Source: JAAYRQ01 sp035647235 (GTDB taxonomy: Bacteria > Bacillota > Syntrophomonadia > Syntrophomonadales > Syntrophomonadaceae). From it: a stretch of 5,547 nucleotides of DNA. Both the position numbers and the translations under genes were made by a program. This document shows positions 1 to 4,741 of this stretch, piece after piece. How positions within the stretch are numbered: position 1 is the stretch's first letter; every line of letters starts with the position of its first letter. Location: assembly GCA_964514235.1 (NCBI GenBank), contig CAZEPV010000038.1, positions 1 through 5,547 on the forward strand, written 5' to 3'. The notes below the pieces were generated by a model. The model did not search any database, was not told the DNA's origin, and worked only from the letters and a program-made list of their open reading frames with translations.

Positions 1-597
1 TATCAGTTCCAGACAGGAACTTTCTCCAAATATGTTATCAGTAATTATCCATTTACTGATACTCTTAACAGTGCTTGGTACTATGGGGACACGGTTTATG
101 CCTATATAAATGGCTTAATTTCTGGTACAACGGGCACCACTTTCAGCCCCGACCTAGCTATGACTAGGGGTATGTTAGTGACAATTCTATGGCGTATGGA
201 GAATATGCCCTCAGCTTCTACCTCCTCCTTCCTTGATGTTAAGGATGAAAGCTACTATGCTGATGCAGTAGCTTGGGCTTCGGCTCAAGGATTGGTTAGT
301 GGTTATAGTGCTAGTTTATTCGGGGCGGAAGACCAAATTACTCGGGAACAAATGGCAGCCATTCTCTACCGCTACGCCCAATATAAGGGTTATGATGTTT
401 CGGTAGGCGAGGATACTAACATTCTCTCCTATAATGATGCCTTGAATGTCAGCGAATACGCTATCCCTACTATGCAGTGGGCCTGTGGAGCTGGGCTAAT
501 CCAAGGTAGTGACGGCAATTTGATACCCCAGGGTGAAGCCACTAGAGCACAGCTTGCAGCAATTCTGCACCGCTTTAGCGAAAATGTGGCAAAATAA
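1..597 (+). CDS. C-terminal part of an SLH-domain cell-surface protein (5' end outside the window)
   Basis: The frame is open from base 1 to TAA at 595-597 (198 residues visible), so the true start lies upstream and the first internal ATG at 160 should not be used. Three S-layer-homology domains follow one another at visible residues about 17-70, 77-130 and 141-194. Each begins with an aromatic or hydrophobic FxD/Y-like segment (PFTD, FLDV), continues with a W/AxxxGLxxG helix-turn, and ends in the family's TRxx motif (TRGM at 55-58, TREQ at 114-117, TRAQ at 181-184). The segment before the first domain (FSKYVI) resembles the short strand that often precedes SLH triplets in clostridial surface proteins. 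In this family SLH triplets anchor proteins non-covalently to pyruvylated secondary cell-wall polymer, so the protein is exported and wall-bound. The function of the missing N-terminal part cannot be told. The third domain has lost the usual FxD start (ILSYND), a mild deviation. Confidence 0.93.
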   Translation, partial: YQFQTGTFSKYVISNYPFTDTLNSAWYYGDTVYAYINGLISGTTGTTFSPDLAMTRGMLVTILWRMENMPSASTSSFLDVKDESYYADAVAWASAQGLVSGYSASLFGAEDQITREQMAAILYRYAQYKGYDVSVGEDTNILSYNDALNVSEYAIPTMQWACGAGLIQGSDGNLIPQGEATRAQLAAILHRFSENVAK

Positions 598-747
598 TTA
601 GCTTGCCGGGTTAAAGTGTTTATTCTAACAGGGAAATAGCTGTGGGGCTTTAAAAGACCCCAAAATACAGGAAATAATAGATGAAGTTATTAATTTTATT
701 AATGGAAAATGGACGAGGCATTAAATAATATATAAACATAAATAGCG
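598..747. other. Non-coding spacer after the SLH gene with a weak hairpin
   Basis: There is no credible gene here. A small hairpin is formed by TGGGGC and G-ACCCCA at 643-662, with one bulged A and an A/T-rich loop. It lies about 45 bases after the stop codon, but no T-run follows it on either strand, so it is a poor intrinsic terminator. It could instead be a processing or stability element for the SLH transcript. The rest is AT-rich with nothing recognisable. Confidence 0.4.
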
Positions 748-756
748 TGTCATAAT
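748..756 (+). promoter_or_regulatory. Possible extended -10 promoter for the leader RNA
   Basis: TG at 748-749, one base, then CATAAT at 751-756 fits an extended -10 element (TGnTATAAT with one mismatch). No convincing -35 hexamer lies 16-18 bases upstream, where the sequence is ATATAT-like. If used, transcription would begin near 763, just before the structured region that ends at the terminator at 847-888. This is inference from a short motif in AT-rich DNA. Confidence 0.3.
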
Positions 757-762
757 GTGAAA

Positions 763-890
763 AAACGACGATTTGTCTATTTTGCTTGCAGCCACCCAGG
801 TGGCGATGGGGATAAAAACTAATCCTAGTAATTCAAAAAATGCAAGAAGGTATAGTACTGAATTTTAAAGGGCTATACCTTGTTTTTTAT
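763..890 (+). ncRNA. Candidate structured leader RNA (riboswitch or attenuator-like) upstream of the acetyltransferase
   Basis: A compact three-way junction can be drawn. P1 is CTTGCA (785-790) with TGCAAG (841-846). P2 is GCCAC (791-795) with GTGGC (800-804) around a CCAG loop. P3 is GGAT (810-813) with ATCC (822-825) plus a G-T pair at 809/826. P1 ends exactly where the 5' arm of the terminator starts (847). Extending P1 outward, CTAT plus TTT (777-783) pairs with the terminator 5' arm 848-855, with one mismatch and one bulge, giving an antiterminator that excludes the terminator. This is the usual logic of a transcription-attenuating riboswitch. I do not recognise the junction sequence as a known class (not GEMM, T-box, SAM, TPP, purine or cobalamin by eye). 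The next gene, an acetyltransferase at 974, would be the controlled target if read-through occurs. It may instead be a free-standing small RNA of about 130 nt. Confidence 0.45.
847..888 (+). terminator. Strong intrinsic terminator in the leader before the acetyltransferase
   Basis: A perfect 9-bp stem, AAGGTATAG (847-855) with CTATACCTT (873-881), encloses a 17-nt loop and is followed by G and six T residues (883-888). It lies 250 bases after the SLH stop codon and 85 bases before the next start codon. It is therefore better placed as the end of a leader RNA or an attenuator than as the SLH terminator, although a read-through terminator for the SLH gene is possible. Confidence 0.82.
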
Positions 891-916
891 TAGACGAGCC
901 AATTAAGAAATATGAT
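887..916 (+). promoter_or_regulatory. Weak promoter candidate for the acetyltransferase gene
   Basis: TATGAT at 911-916 matches five of six -10 consensus bases. TTATTA at 887-892, 18 bases upstream, is a poor -35 and overlaps the T-run of the terminator. If real, the acetyltransferase has its own start point about 50 bases before its ATG and does not depend on read-through of the leader. The AT-rich context makes chance matches common. Confidence 0.25.
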
Positions 917-973
917 ATTATGAGTACCAGTAAACGGACATATCTAATTTAAGAATGCAGAAGGGAATTAAAA

Positions 974-1519
974 ATGTTAATTGACACTAAATTAGAGGAT
1001 TTTAAGCTAAGATTTGCACAAATAGATGATGTTCCATTAATCTTGGAATTCATAAAGGAATTGGCTGATTATGAAAATATGTTGAATGAAGTTATAGCGA
1101 CAGAAGAAATTTTAATAGAATCCCTATTTGAAAGAAAAGTGGCTGAAGTTATTTTTGGTGAATACAAGCAGAAACCAGTAGCTTTTGCATTATTCTTTCA
1201 TAACTTTTCTACTTTTTTAGGTAAGCCGGGTATTTACTTAGAAGATTTATATGTAAAACCTGAAATAAGGGGAAAGGGTATTGGACAGATTATTCTTTCT
1301 TATCTTGGCAAGTTATCTATCGAAAGGAATTGTGGCAGGCTTGAATGGTGGTGCTTGGATTGGAATGTGTCATCTATTGAATTTTATAAGCAAATGGGCG
1401 CGGTCCCTATGGAGGAATGGACAGTATATAGAGTATCTGATGATATTTTAGATAAGTTAGCTCTGAAATTTGAATACGAAACTATGTCTAGGCGTAACAA
1501 GGAAAGGTCCGAAAAATGA
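974..1519 (+). CDS. GNAT-family N-acetyltransferase, spermidine/diamine acetyltransferase-like
   Basis: This 181-residue protein has the full GNAT fold order. The N-terminal strand and helix (LRFAQIDDVPLILEFIKELA, 12-31) precede an acidic YENM segment, and strand YLEDLYV is at 88-94. The acetyl-CoA pyrophosphate loop RGKGIG is at 99-104 (family pattern Q/R-x-x-G-x-G/A). WN (130-131) and SIEFYKQMGA (134-143) follow. Tyr138 lies where the general-acid tyrosine sits in the spermidine/spermine acetyltransferase group, and the length and the order of LxxEL-YE, YLED, WN and FYKxxGA resemble that group (human SSAT is 171 residues). The likely reaction is transfer of acetyl from acetyl-CoA to a primary amine of a polyamine or small diamine in the cytoplasm. 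Thialysine or another amine substrate is equally possible. AAGGGA at 961-966 lies 7 bases before the ATG and supports the start. The gene stands alone, with a structured leader upstream and a weak terminator downstream. Confidence 0.9.
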   Translation: MLIDTKLEDFKLRFAQIDDVPLILEFIKELADYENMLNEVIATEEILIESLFERKVAEVIFGEYKQKPVAFALFFHNFSTFLGKPGIYLEDLYVKPEIRGKGIGQIILSYLGKLSIERNCGRLEWWCLDWNVSSIEFYKQMGAVPMEEWTVYRVSDDILDKLALKFEYETMSRRNKERSEK

Positions 1520-1536
1520 TCTATAACCTAGAAAAT
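1517..1536 (+). repeat. Imperfect direct repeat, copy A
   Basis: TGATCTATAACCTAGAAAAT begins on the stop codon of the acetyltransferase. Its partner at 1594-1612 reads TGATCTATACTAGAAACAT. They share TGATCTATA and CTAGAAA, separated by one extra base. The pair brackets the weak terminator. A short local duplication is the simplest explanation; a binding site is not excluded. Confidence 0.4.
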
Positions 1537-1565
1537 AGTCGAAGCAATTGCGTGCATTTAAATTT

Positions 1566-1586
1566 AAGGTGCAAAAGCCTTTTTGC
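1566..1586 (+). terminator. Weak intrinsic terminator after the acetyltransferase
   Basis: AAGG (1566-1569) can pair with CCTT (1578-1581) and GC with GC inside it, around a short A-loop, leading into a T-run at 1580-1584. The alternative fold GCAAAA (1571-1576) with TTTTGC (1581-1586) uses the T-run itself. The stems are short, so termination is probably inefficient. The position, 47 bases after the stop codon, fits the role. Confidence 0.4.
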
Positions 1587-1593
1587 TTTCCTA

Positions 1594-1612
1594 TGATCTA
1601 TACTAGAAACAT
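1594..1612 (+). repeat. Imperfect direct repeat, copy B
   Basis: This is the second copy of the TGATCTATA-CTAGAAA repeat (first copy at 1517-1536), lying just upstream of a TATGAT (1613-1618) that might act as a -10 box for the lipoprotein gene. No matching -35 box was found at good spacing. Confidence 0.4.
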
Positions 1613-1650
1613 TATGATATATTGAATATTAGCAGATTATTACGAAACAG

Positions 1651-1676
1651 GGATGTTTGTATTACTACAAATATCC
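1651..1676 (+). promoter_or_regulatory. 11-bp hairpin in the leader of the lipoprotein gene
   Basis: GGATGTTTGTA (1651-1661) pairs along its whole length with TACAAATATCC (1666-1676), one pair being G-T, around a TTAC loop. No T-run follows on either strand, so it is not an intrinsic terminator. It lies about 70 bases before the lipoprotein ATG. As DNA it is a near-perfect inverted repeat that could be an operator; as RNA it would be a stable leader stem. It does not reach the ribosome binding site at 1727-1734. Confidence 0.5.
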
Positions 1677-1744
1677 ATAATCACCCTTACTAACTAGCTT
1701 GTTAACTTGGAGATGAATGGCTTAATAAGGGGAGAGGCAAAATT

Positions 1745-2761
1745 ATGAAAAAAGAAATGCTTATATCACTTTTAATAATATCATTATTATTTAGTGGCTG
1801 TAACCAGGCCCGGGATATTAATTTCAATGGACCATCTAAGTTTTCCTTTGTGTCGCTCACTTTATTGGAGGCAGAACACCCGGAGCTTGATTTTGGAATA
1901 TCCCAGCATGATGGCGAAAAGGTAATTAGGGATTTTGCCATAACAGAAAACGGGAATTTATTACTGCTTGAACTATCGGATAAAGTATATGAATATTCTC
2001 CTAAGGGCGAACTGTTAGGGAGTTACGATTTTGCTTTTGACGAGCAGGGGCTTACAGCATATATGCTGACTTACGATAGCAAGGGGAATTTCTATTTTGT
2101 TGATGGGCATAATAGTCTGATTATCAAAGCAGATAGAAATGGAATATTAAATATAGCCTCTTTCGGGGAGAAATCTATCGTGACCGAACCTGGGCTAATA
2201 AAAGGCATTTCGGCTTCGAAAGAAAACATACTCCATGTTGTAGCTATATCCCCAGGCGATTTTCTTACTTATACTTATGAATTAGATGTTTCAGGAGATA
2301 ATGCTATTTGCATCGTGGAACCCCAGCTTGGAATATCATTGGGAAACGGGCTATCATACCAGAATGAATTAATTACAAATATAGATGGAAGCTTAACCGA
2401 TGGTACTTCTGTAACGATCTATAAGGATGGTGCAGAAAAGAACAAATTTGAAATCCATGTCGACCATTTTATTTTTGGCCTGAATATATACGGGGTAGCA
2501 CCTAATGGTGGATATTTTGCTAACATATATGAATATCTGGCAGATGGGGATACAGCCCGAGAAACATTGGTAACCCTTAATGAGCAAGGAGAAGTTGAAA
2601 GGGTACACGAGGGCTTCTTTAAAAGTGGTGATATTATCAGGAGATATGAAGATAAAACCTTCGTTTTACGCTTTAATGATGATGGTGTAACTGTATTTCC
2701 AATATTTGAATTGTTTTCCACAAGTAAAGAGGATACTTTTTCTCCGGGCACGACCTATTAA
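1745..2761 (+). CDS. Exported lipoprotein with beta-propeller-like repeats, function unknown
   Basis: The 338-residue product starts MKKEM followed by a short hydrophobic stretch and the lipobox LFSGC, so Cys19 should be lipidated and the protein tethered to the outer face of the membrane. Phe at -3 is less usual than Leu but acceptable. The mature part carries strand-rich blades of the NHL/6-bladed type: IRDFAITENGNLLLLE ... VYEYSPKGELLGSY (about 61-94), then YDSKGNFYFVDGHNSLIIKADRNG (about 110-133), with weaker repeats to the C-terminus (VTLNEQGEVERVHEG). Such blades usually bind a ligand or a partner protein; no catalytic motif is visible. AAGGGGAG (1727-1734) lies 10 bases before the ATG and supports this start over the internal ATG at codon 5. 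The gene is monocistronic, with its own downstream hairpin terminator. I do not recognise a named family. Confidence 0.85.
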   Translation: MKKEMLISLLIISLLFSGCNQARDINFNGPSKFSFVSLTLLEAEHPELDFGISQHDGEKVIRDFAITENGNLLLLELSDKVYEYSPKGELLGSYDFAFDEQGLTAYMLTYDSKGNFYFVDGHNSLIIKADRNGILNIASFGEKSIVTEPGLIKGISASKENILHVVAISPGDFLTYTYELDVSGDNAICIVEPQLGISLGNGLSYQNELITNIDGSLTDGTSVTIYKDGAEKNKFEIHVDHFIFGLNIYGVAPNGGYFANIYEYLADGDTARETLVTLNEQGEVERVHEGFFKSGDIIRRYEDKTFVLRFNDDGVTVFPIFELFSTSKEDTFSPGTTY

Positions 2762-2788
2762 TAAAGAGGGGAAAAAAACTATAGTAAA

Positions 2789-2814
2789 CACCCCTGGGAC
2801 AGGGTGAATTTTTA
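2789..2814 (+). terminator. Intrinsic terminator of the lipoprotein gene
   Basis: CA(C)CCCTG at 2789-2796 pairs with CAGGGTG at 2800-2806 around a GGA loop. The stem has seven pairs with one bulged C and is followed by AATTTTTAT. It lies 28 bases after the stop codon, so the gene is probably transcribed alone. Confidence 0.65.
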
Positions 2815-2951
2815 TAAACCAAGCTATACCTTGGATGTTATGTAATTACAGTAAGATAAACCCCGAATGAGTTAGAAATTTCCTTAATAAATATGCCGAT
2901 AGTTTGTCAGTACTTAGTGTTCGTGAGGGAAGTAAATATCTTTAAAATATC
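2815..2951. other. Non-coding spacer between lipoprotein and MFS units
   Basis: No gene is visible on either strand. The only notable items are a perfect 10-bp palindrome, TGTAATTACA (2841-2850), of the size of a small operator, and GCTATACCTTG (2823-2833), which repeats 11 bases of the terminator 3' arm at 872-882 without its partner arm. Neither can be assigned a role. Confidence 0.4.
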
Positions 2952-2953
2952 AT

Positions 2954-2982
2954 TTGACATTACTAGGGATATGTAGTAGATT
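2954..2982 (+). promoter_or_regulatory. Sigma-A-type promoter of the MFS gene
   Basis: TTGACA (2954-2959) is a perfect -35. After a 17-base spacer comes TAGATT (2977-2982), with four of six -10 bases. Transcription should begin near 2989. That leaves a leader of about 200 bases before the MFS start, which contains the short ORF, the hairpin and the terminator described separately. In the second copy both boxes have drifted (TTGATA and CAAATT), which supports the idea that this one is the functional promoter. Confidence 0.7.
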
Positions 2983-2995
2983 TACACGTTGAGAG

Positions 2996-3052
2996 ATGAG
3001 AGGAACGGTATTCTTATTGGGAAAAGTAGTGTTTATTAGTATCTGCGAATAA
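2996..3052 (+). CDS. Possible 18-codon leader peptide in the MFS leader
   Basis: ATG at 2996 opens MRGTVFLLGKVVFISICE and stops at TAA 3050-3052, one base into the A-loop hairpin. It would begin only about 7 bases after the predicted transcription start, with GAGAG directly before the ATG, so conventional ribosome binding is poor. An in-frame TTG at 3017 lies 13 bases after AGAGG (2999-3003) and is an alternative. The peptide is hydrophobic, like several stalling leader peptides, but it is too short for composition to be evidence. The second copy keeps the ATG and the first five codons (one R to K change) and then departs because of the 100-base difference. Confidence 0.25.
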   Translation: MRGTVFLLGKVVFISICE

Positions 3053-3078
3053 TCAGAAAAAAACTGATAGAATGGATT

Positions 3079-3117
3079 AAAATACTGTTATCTTATTTTA
3101 AGATGCGGTATTTTTTT
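3079..3117 (+). terminator. Leader terminator (attenuator) upstream of the MFS gene
   Basis: The upper stem ATCTTA (3090-3095) pairs with TAAGAT (3099-3104) around TTT. The lower stem AAAATACTG (3079-3087) pairs with CGGTATTTT (3106-3114), including one T-G pair. T-G at 3089/3105 and one bulged T join the two. Seven T residues run from 3111 to 3117. It lies between a promoter (2954-2982) and the coding region, not after a gene, so it is best read as an attenuator. It could also be a stop for transcripts from further upstream. Confidence 0.75.
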
Positions 3118-3186
3118 ATTTAGCGAGTTTTGAAAGACAGATAAAGCATCTGATGCTGAAAGGAAGTGGTTTTTATTAAAGGCAAA

Positions 3187-4356
3187 ATGTTAAAACCGAC
3201 CATCATCTCTATTTCGATGGCAACTGTTATGGCTGGAGCTGCTATTTCACCTGCTCTGGGAGTAATTGCTAAGGCTTTTCCCGAAGCGAGTACAACTATG
3301 ATTAAAATGATATTAACCGCCCCAGCTATCACCATTATTCCTTTCACTTTTTTAACCAGTTACTTAACTACCAAATTATCAAAACGTACGGTTGTTATAA
3401 TTGGATTAAGTACCTATTTAATAGGTGGCCTTGGTCCACAATTTATGTCAACGATTGAAGCAATTATTTTGTTTCGTCTAATCTTGGGAGCTAGTGTGGG
3501 GATTCTTATGCCTCTGTCTGAGTCACTTATTTATGATTATTATACAGGAACAGAACGATCTAGTATGATGGGCTATAATGCTGCTTTCAGTAATTTTGGG
3601 GGAATTATTACCATGCTCATAGCAGGATGGTTAGCCACTTTTGGCTGGCGAAACCCCTTTAATGTTTATTTGCTTGGCGTTTTTATCTTCGTGTTAGTTT
3701 TTTTCTTTTTACCCAAGGAGGAAGTTCGGAAACCCCCGGCACATGAGAGGAACCTGAAGATCCCATTTGCGGTTTATGTTTATTCTTTTGCAATGGGTGC
3801 TGTAATGTTAGCTTATTATGCTGTAGCTACCAATATGGCCCTTTACTTAGAACAAACTAATTTAGGGGGACCTGCTTTAGCTGGCACTGTTGTTGCTTTA
3901 GCTGCAATTGGGGGAATGCTGACTAGCTTTTTCCTAGTTAAGGTTATGGAAACCTTGAAAAGATTTCTCATTCCTGTAATGTTGGCAACCATGGGTTTAG
4001 CTTTTTTCTTTTTATCCTTTACCAACAGTATTTTAATAATTATGATAAGTGTTGTTTTTATCGGCTTTGCCCAGGGTGCCCTATTTCCGGTTCTTACTAT
4101 GAAGGCCTTAAATCGGGTTAAATTACATCAAACTGATAGGGCGATAGCAGTTGCAACCACCTTTATTTTTACGGGACAGTTTTTATCACCTGTAATTTTA
4201 GATTTTATCGCCAAACTAGCTAATCAAGCTTCTATCAAATTCCAATTTGGTATTCTTGCGACTTTCTTGTTTGTTTCCGTGGTAGTTATTCTTCTTGCAA
4301 TGGATTATCAAGTATCGGCTAAAGCAGCTGCTGAATTAAAAAAACAAAAGGGCTAG
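3187..4356 (+). CDS. MFS transporter, 12-helix drug-exporter type
   Basis: The 389-residue product (from ATG 3187) has 12 hydrophobic segments, at about 4-29, 38-60, 68-87, 91-115, 133-154, 158-175, 193-221, 229-253, 260-278, 280-303, 318-342 and 352-373. A basic loop between 6 and 7 (KEEVRKPPAHERNLK) splits the two halves. The IKMILTAPAI, FRLILGASVGILMPL and MMGYNAAFSNFGGII segments resemble multidrug or small-molecule exporters of the major facilitator superfamily driven by proton exchange; the substrate cannot be told. The motif A loop after helix 2 is degenerate: S58-YLT-T62-K63-L-S65-K-R has Thr where the conserved Asp should be. A GTG at 3166 in the same frame would add seven residues, but its AAAGGA is only one base away. 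The ATG has AAAGG at 3178-3182, four bases upstream. Neither is ideal. Control is probably through the attenuator leader. Confidence 0.9.
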   Translation: MLKPTIISISMATVMAGAAISPALGVIAKAFPEASTTMIKMILTAPAITIIPFTFLTSYLTTKLSKRTVVIIGLSTYLIGGLGPQFMSTIEAIILFRLILGASVGILMPLSESLIYDYYTGTERSSMMGYNAAFSNFGGIITMLIAGWLATFGWRNPFNVYLLGVFIFVLVFFFLPKEEVRKPPAHERNLKIPFAVYVYSFAMGAVMLAYYAVATNMALYLEQTNLGGPALAGTVVALAAIGGMLTSFFLVKVMETLKRFLIPVMLATMGLAFFFLSFTNSILIIMISVVFIGFAQGALFPVLTMKALNRVKLHQTDRAIAVATTFIFTGQFLSPVILDFIAKLANQASIKFQFGILATFLFVSVVVILLAMDYQVSAKAAAELKKQKG

Positions 4357-4606
4357 ACTGTGTTTTCATAATTGTAACTATGTATTTAGGGGTATTGCCA
4401 ATTTTTCGAGGAGGCAGTATCTTTTTGCTTTCACTAGGCAAGGCGATTATCGACTGGGCTTTCACCTTTAGCAGTCTTTTTAACTCAATGTCTTATTGAT
4501 GGGATTAATACAGCTAAATCCTTTGCAAGGTAGAAAGCGGAAAGCTTTAGTTCAAGGAGCCTGTGAACTGCAAGTGCTTTAGATTCCCATAATACCTAAT
4601 AGTTCA
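4357..4606. other. Non-coding spacer between the two MFS copies, rich in small hairpins at its right end
   Basis: No supported gene. A 39-codon ORF (4380-4499) has no ribosome binding site and no family look. No convincing terminator for the MFS gene is visible. Between 4512 and 4587 three hairpins stand side by side: CCTT-TGC-AAGG (4520-4530), AAAGC-GGAAA-GCTTT (4534-4548) and AGTTCA-9-TGAACT (4549-4569). GCTTTAG is repeated at 4544-4550 and 4577-4583, and GGAA (4539-4542) and TTCC (4584-4587) can close the last part. This could be a structured 3' region of the MFS transcript or the end of a small mobile or repeat element. I do not recognise it. Confidence 0.4.
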
Positions 4607-4608
4607 AT

Positions 4609-4637
4609 TTGATATTACTAGGGATATGTAGCAAATT
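4609..4637 (+). promoter_or_regulatory. Drifted promoter of the decayed MFS copy
   Basis: TTGATA (4609-4614), 17 bases, then CAAATT (4632-4637) correspond to TTGACA and TAGATT of the intact copy. The changes weaken both boxes, the -10 most (TA to CA at its first conserved positions). This promoter is probably weak or dead. It has no terminator downstream, because the 5' arm of the attenuator has been removed. Confidence 0.45.
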
Positions 4638-4741
4638 TACACGTTGAAAGATGAAAGGAACGGTATTTTTTTATTTAGCGAGTTTTGAAAGACAGATAAA
4701 GCATCTGATGCTGAAAGGAAGTGGTTTTTATTAAAGGCAAA

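Larger units (their letters stand above)
2989..3120 (+). promoter_or_regulatory. Attenuator-type leader of the MFS exporter
   Basis: From the predicted start point the leader contains, in order, a short ORF (2996-3052), a hairpin ATCAG-A7-CTGAT (3052-3068) that begins on the last base of the ORF's stop codon, and a terminator (3079-3117). The sequence CGGTATT occurs twice exactly 100 bases apart, at 3006-3012 inside the ORF and at 3106-3112 as the terminator 3' arm. Both can pair with AATACTG (3081-3087), so pairing with the first copy would block the terminator. This is the layout of a terminator/antiterminator switch, possibly steered by translation of the short ORF, as known for several antibiotic-inducible exporter and ribosome-protection genes. 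The inducer and the mechanism are inference. A ligand-binding or protein-binding leader would look similar. Confidence 0.5.
2952..3493 (+). repeat. Duplicated MFS unit, intact copy (copy 1 of the repeated segment)
   Basis: This segment carries promoter, leader and the first ~102 codons of the MFS gene and is repeated at 4607-5021. The offset between copies is 1655 in the promoter, 1555 from the second CGGTATT on, 1554 after the T-run at 3348-3353, 1529 after codon ~78 and 1528 at the end. Net differences of 100, 1, 25 and 1 bases explain the whole length difference (542 versus 415). Between 3166 and 3347 I count six substitutions, so the copies are very similar there. Confidence 0.93.

Noticed and set aside
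643..662. Hairpin after the SLH gene as its intrinsic terminator
   Set aside because: No T-run follows the stem on either strand.
2393..2751. Minus-strand open frames opposite the lipoprotein gene
   Set aside because: They lie entirely within a well-supported lipoprotein gene, lack ribosome binding sites and have no family look.
2823..2833. GCTATACCTTG shared with the terminator arm at 872-882 as a dispersed regulatory element
   Set aside because: Only 11 bases, without the pairing arm or T-run; chance or a trivial match is more likely.
3013..3112. The extra 100 bases in copy 1 as a small inserted element with a 7-bp target duplication
   Set aside because: The segment has no terminal inverted repeats and contains a coherent terminator and hairpin; deletion between direct repeats in copy 2 is simpler, though outgroup leaders are needed to settle it.
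3120..3347. Minus-strand 75-residue frames opposite both MFS copies (also 4675-4902)
   Set aside because: They are present in both copies only because the DNA is duplicated; they mirror the hydrophobic codons of the transporter and have no independent support.
4380..4499. 39-codon ORF in the spacer after the MFS gene
   Set aside because: No ribosome binding site, no recognisable similarity, and a length expected by chance.
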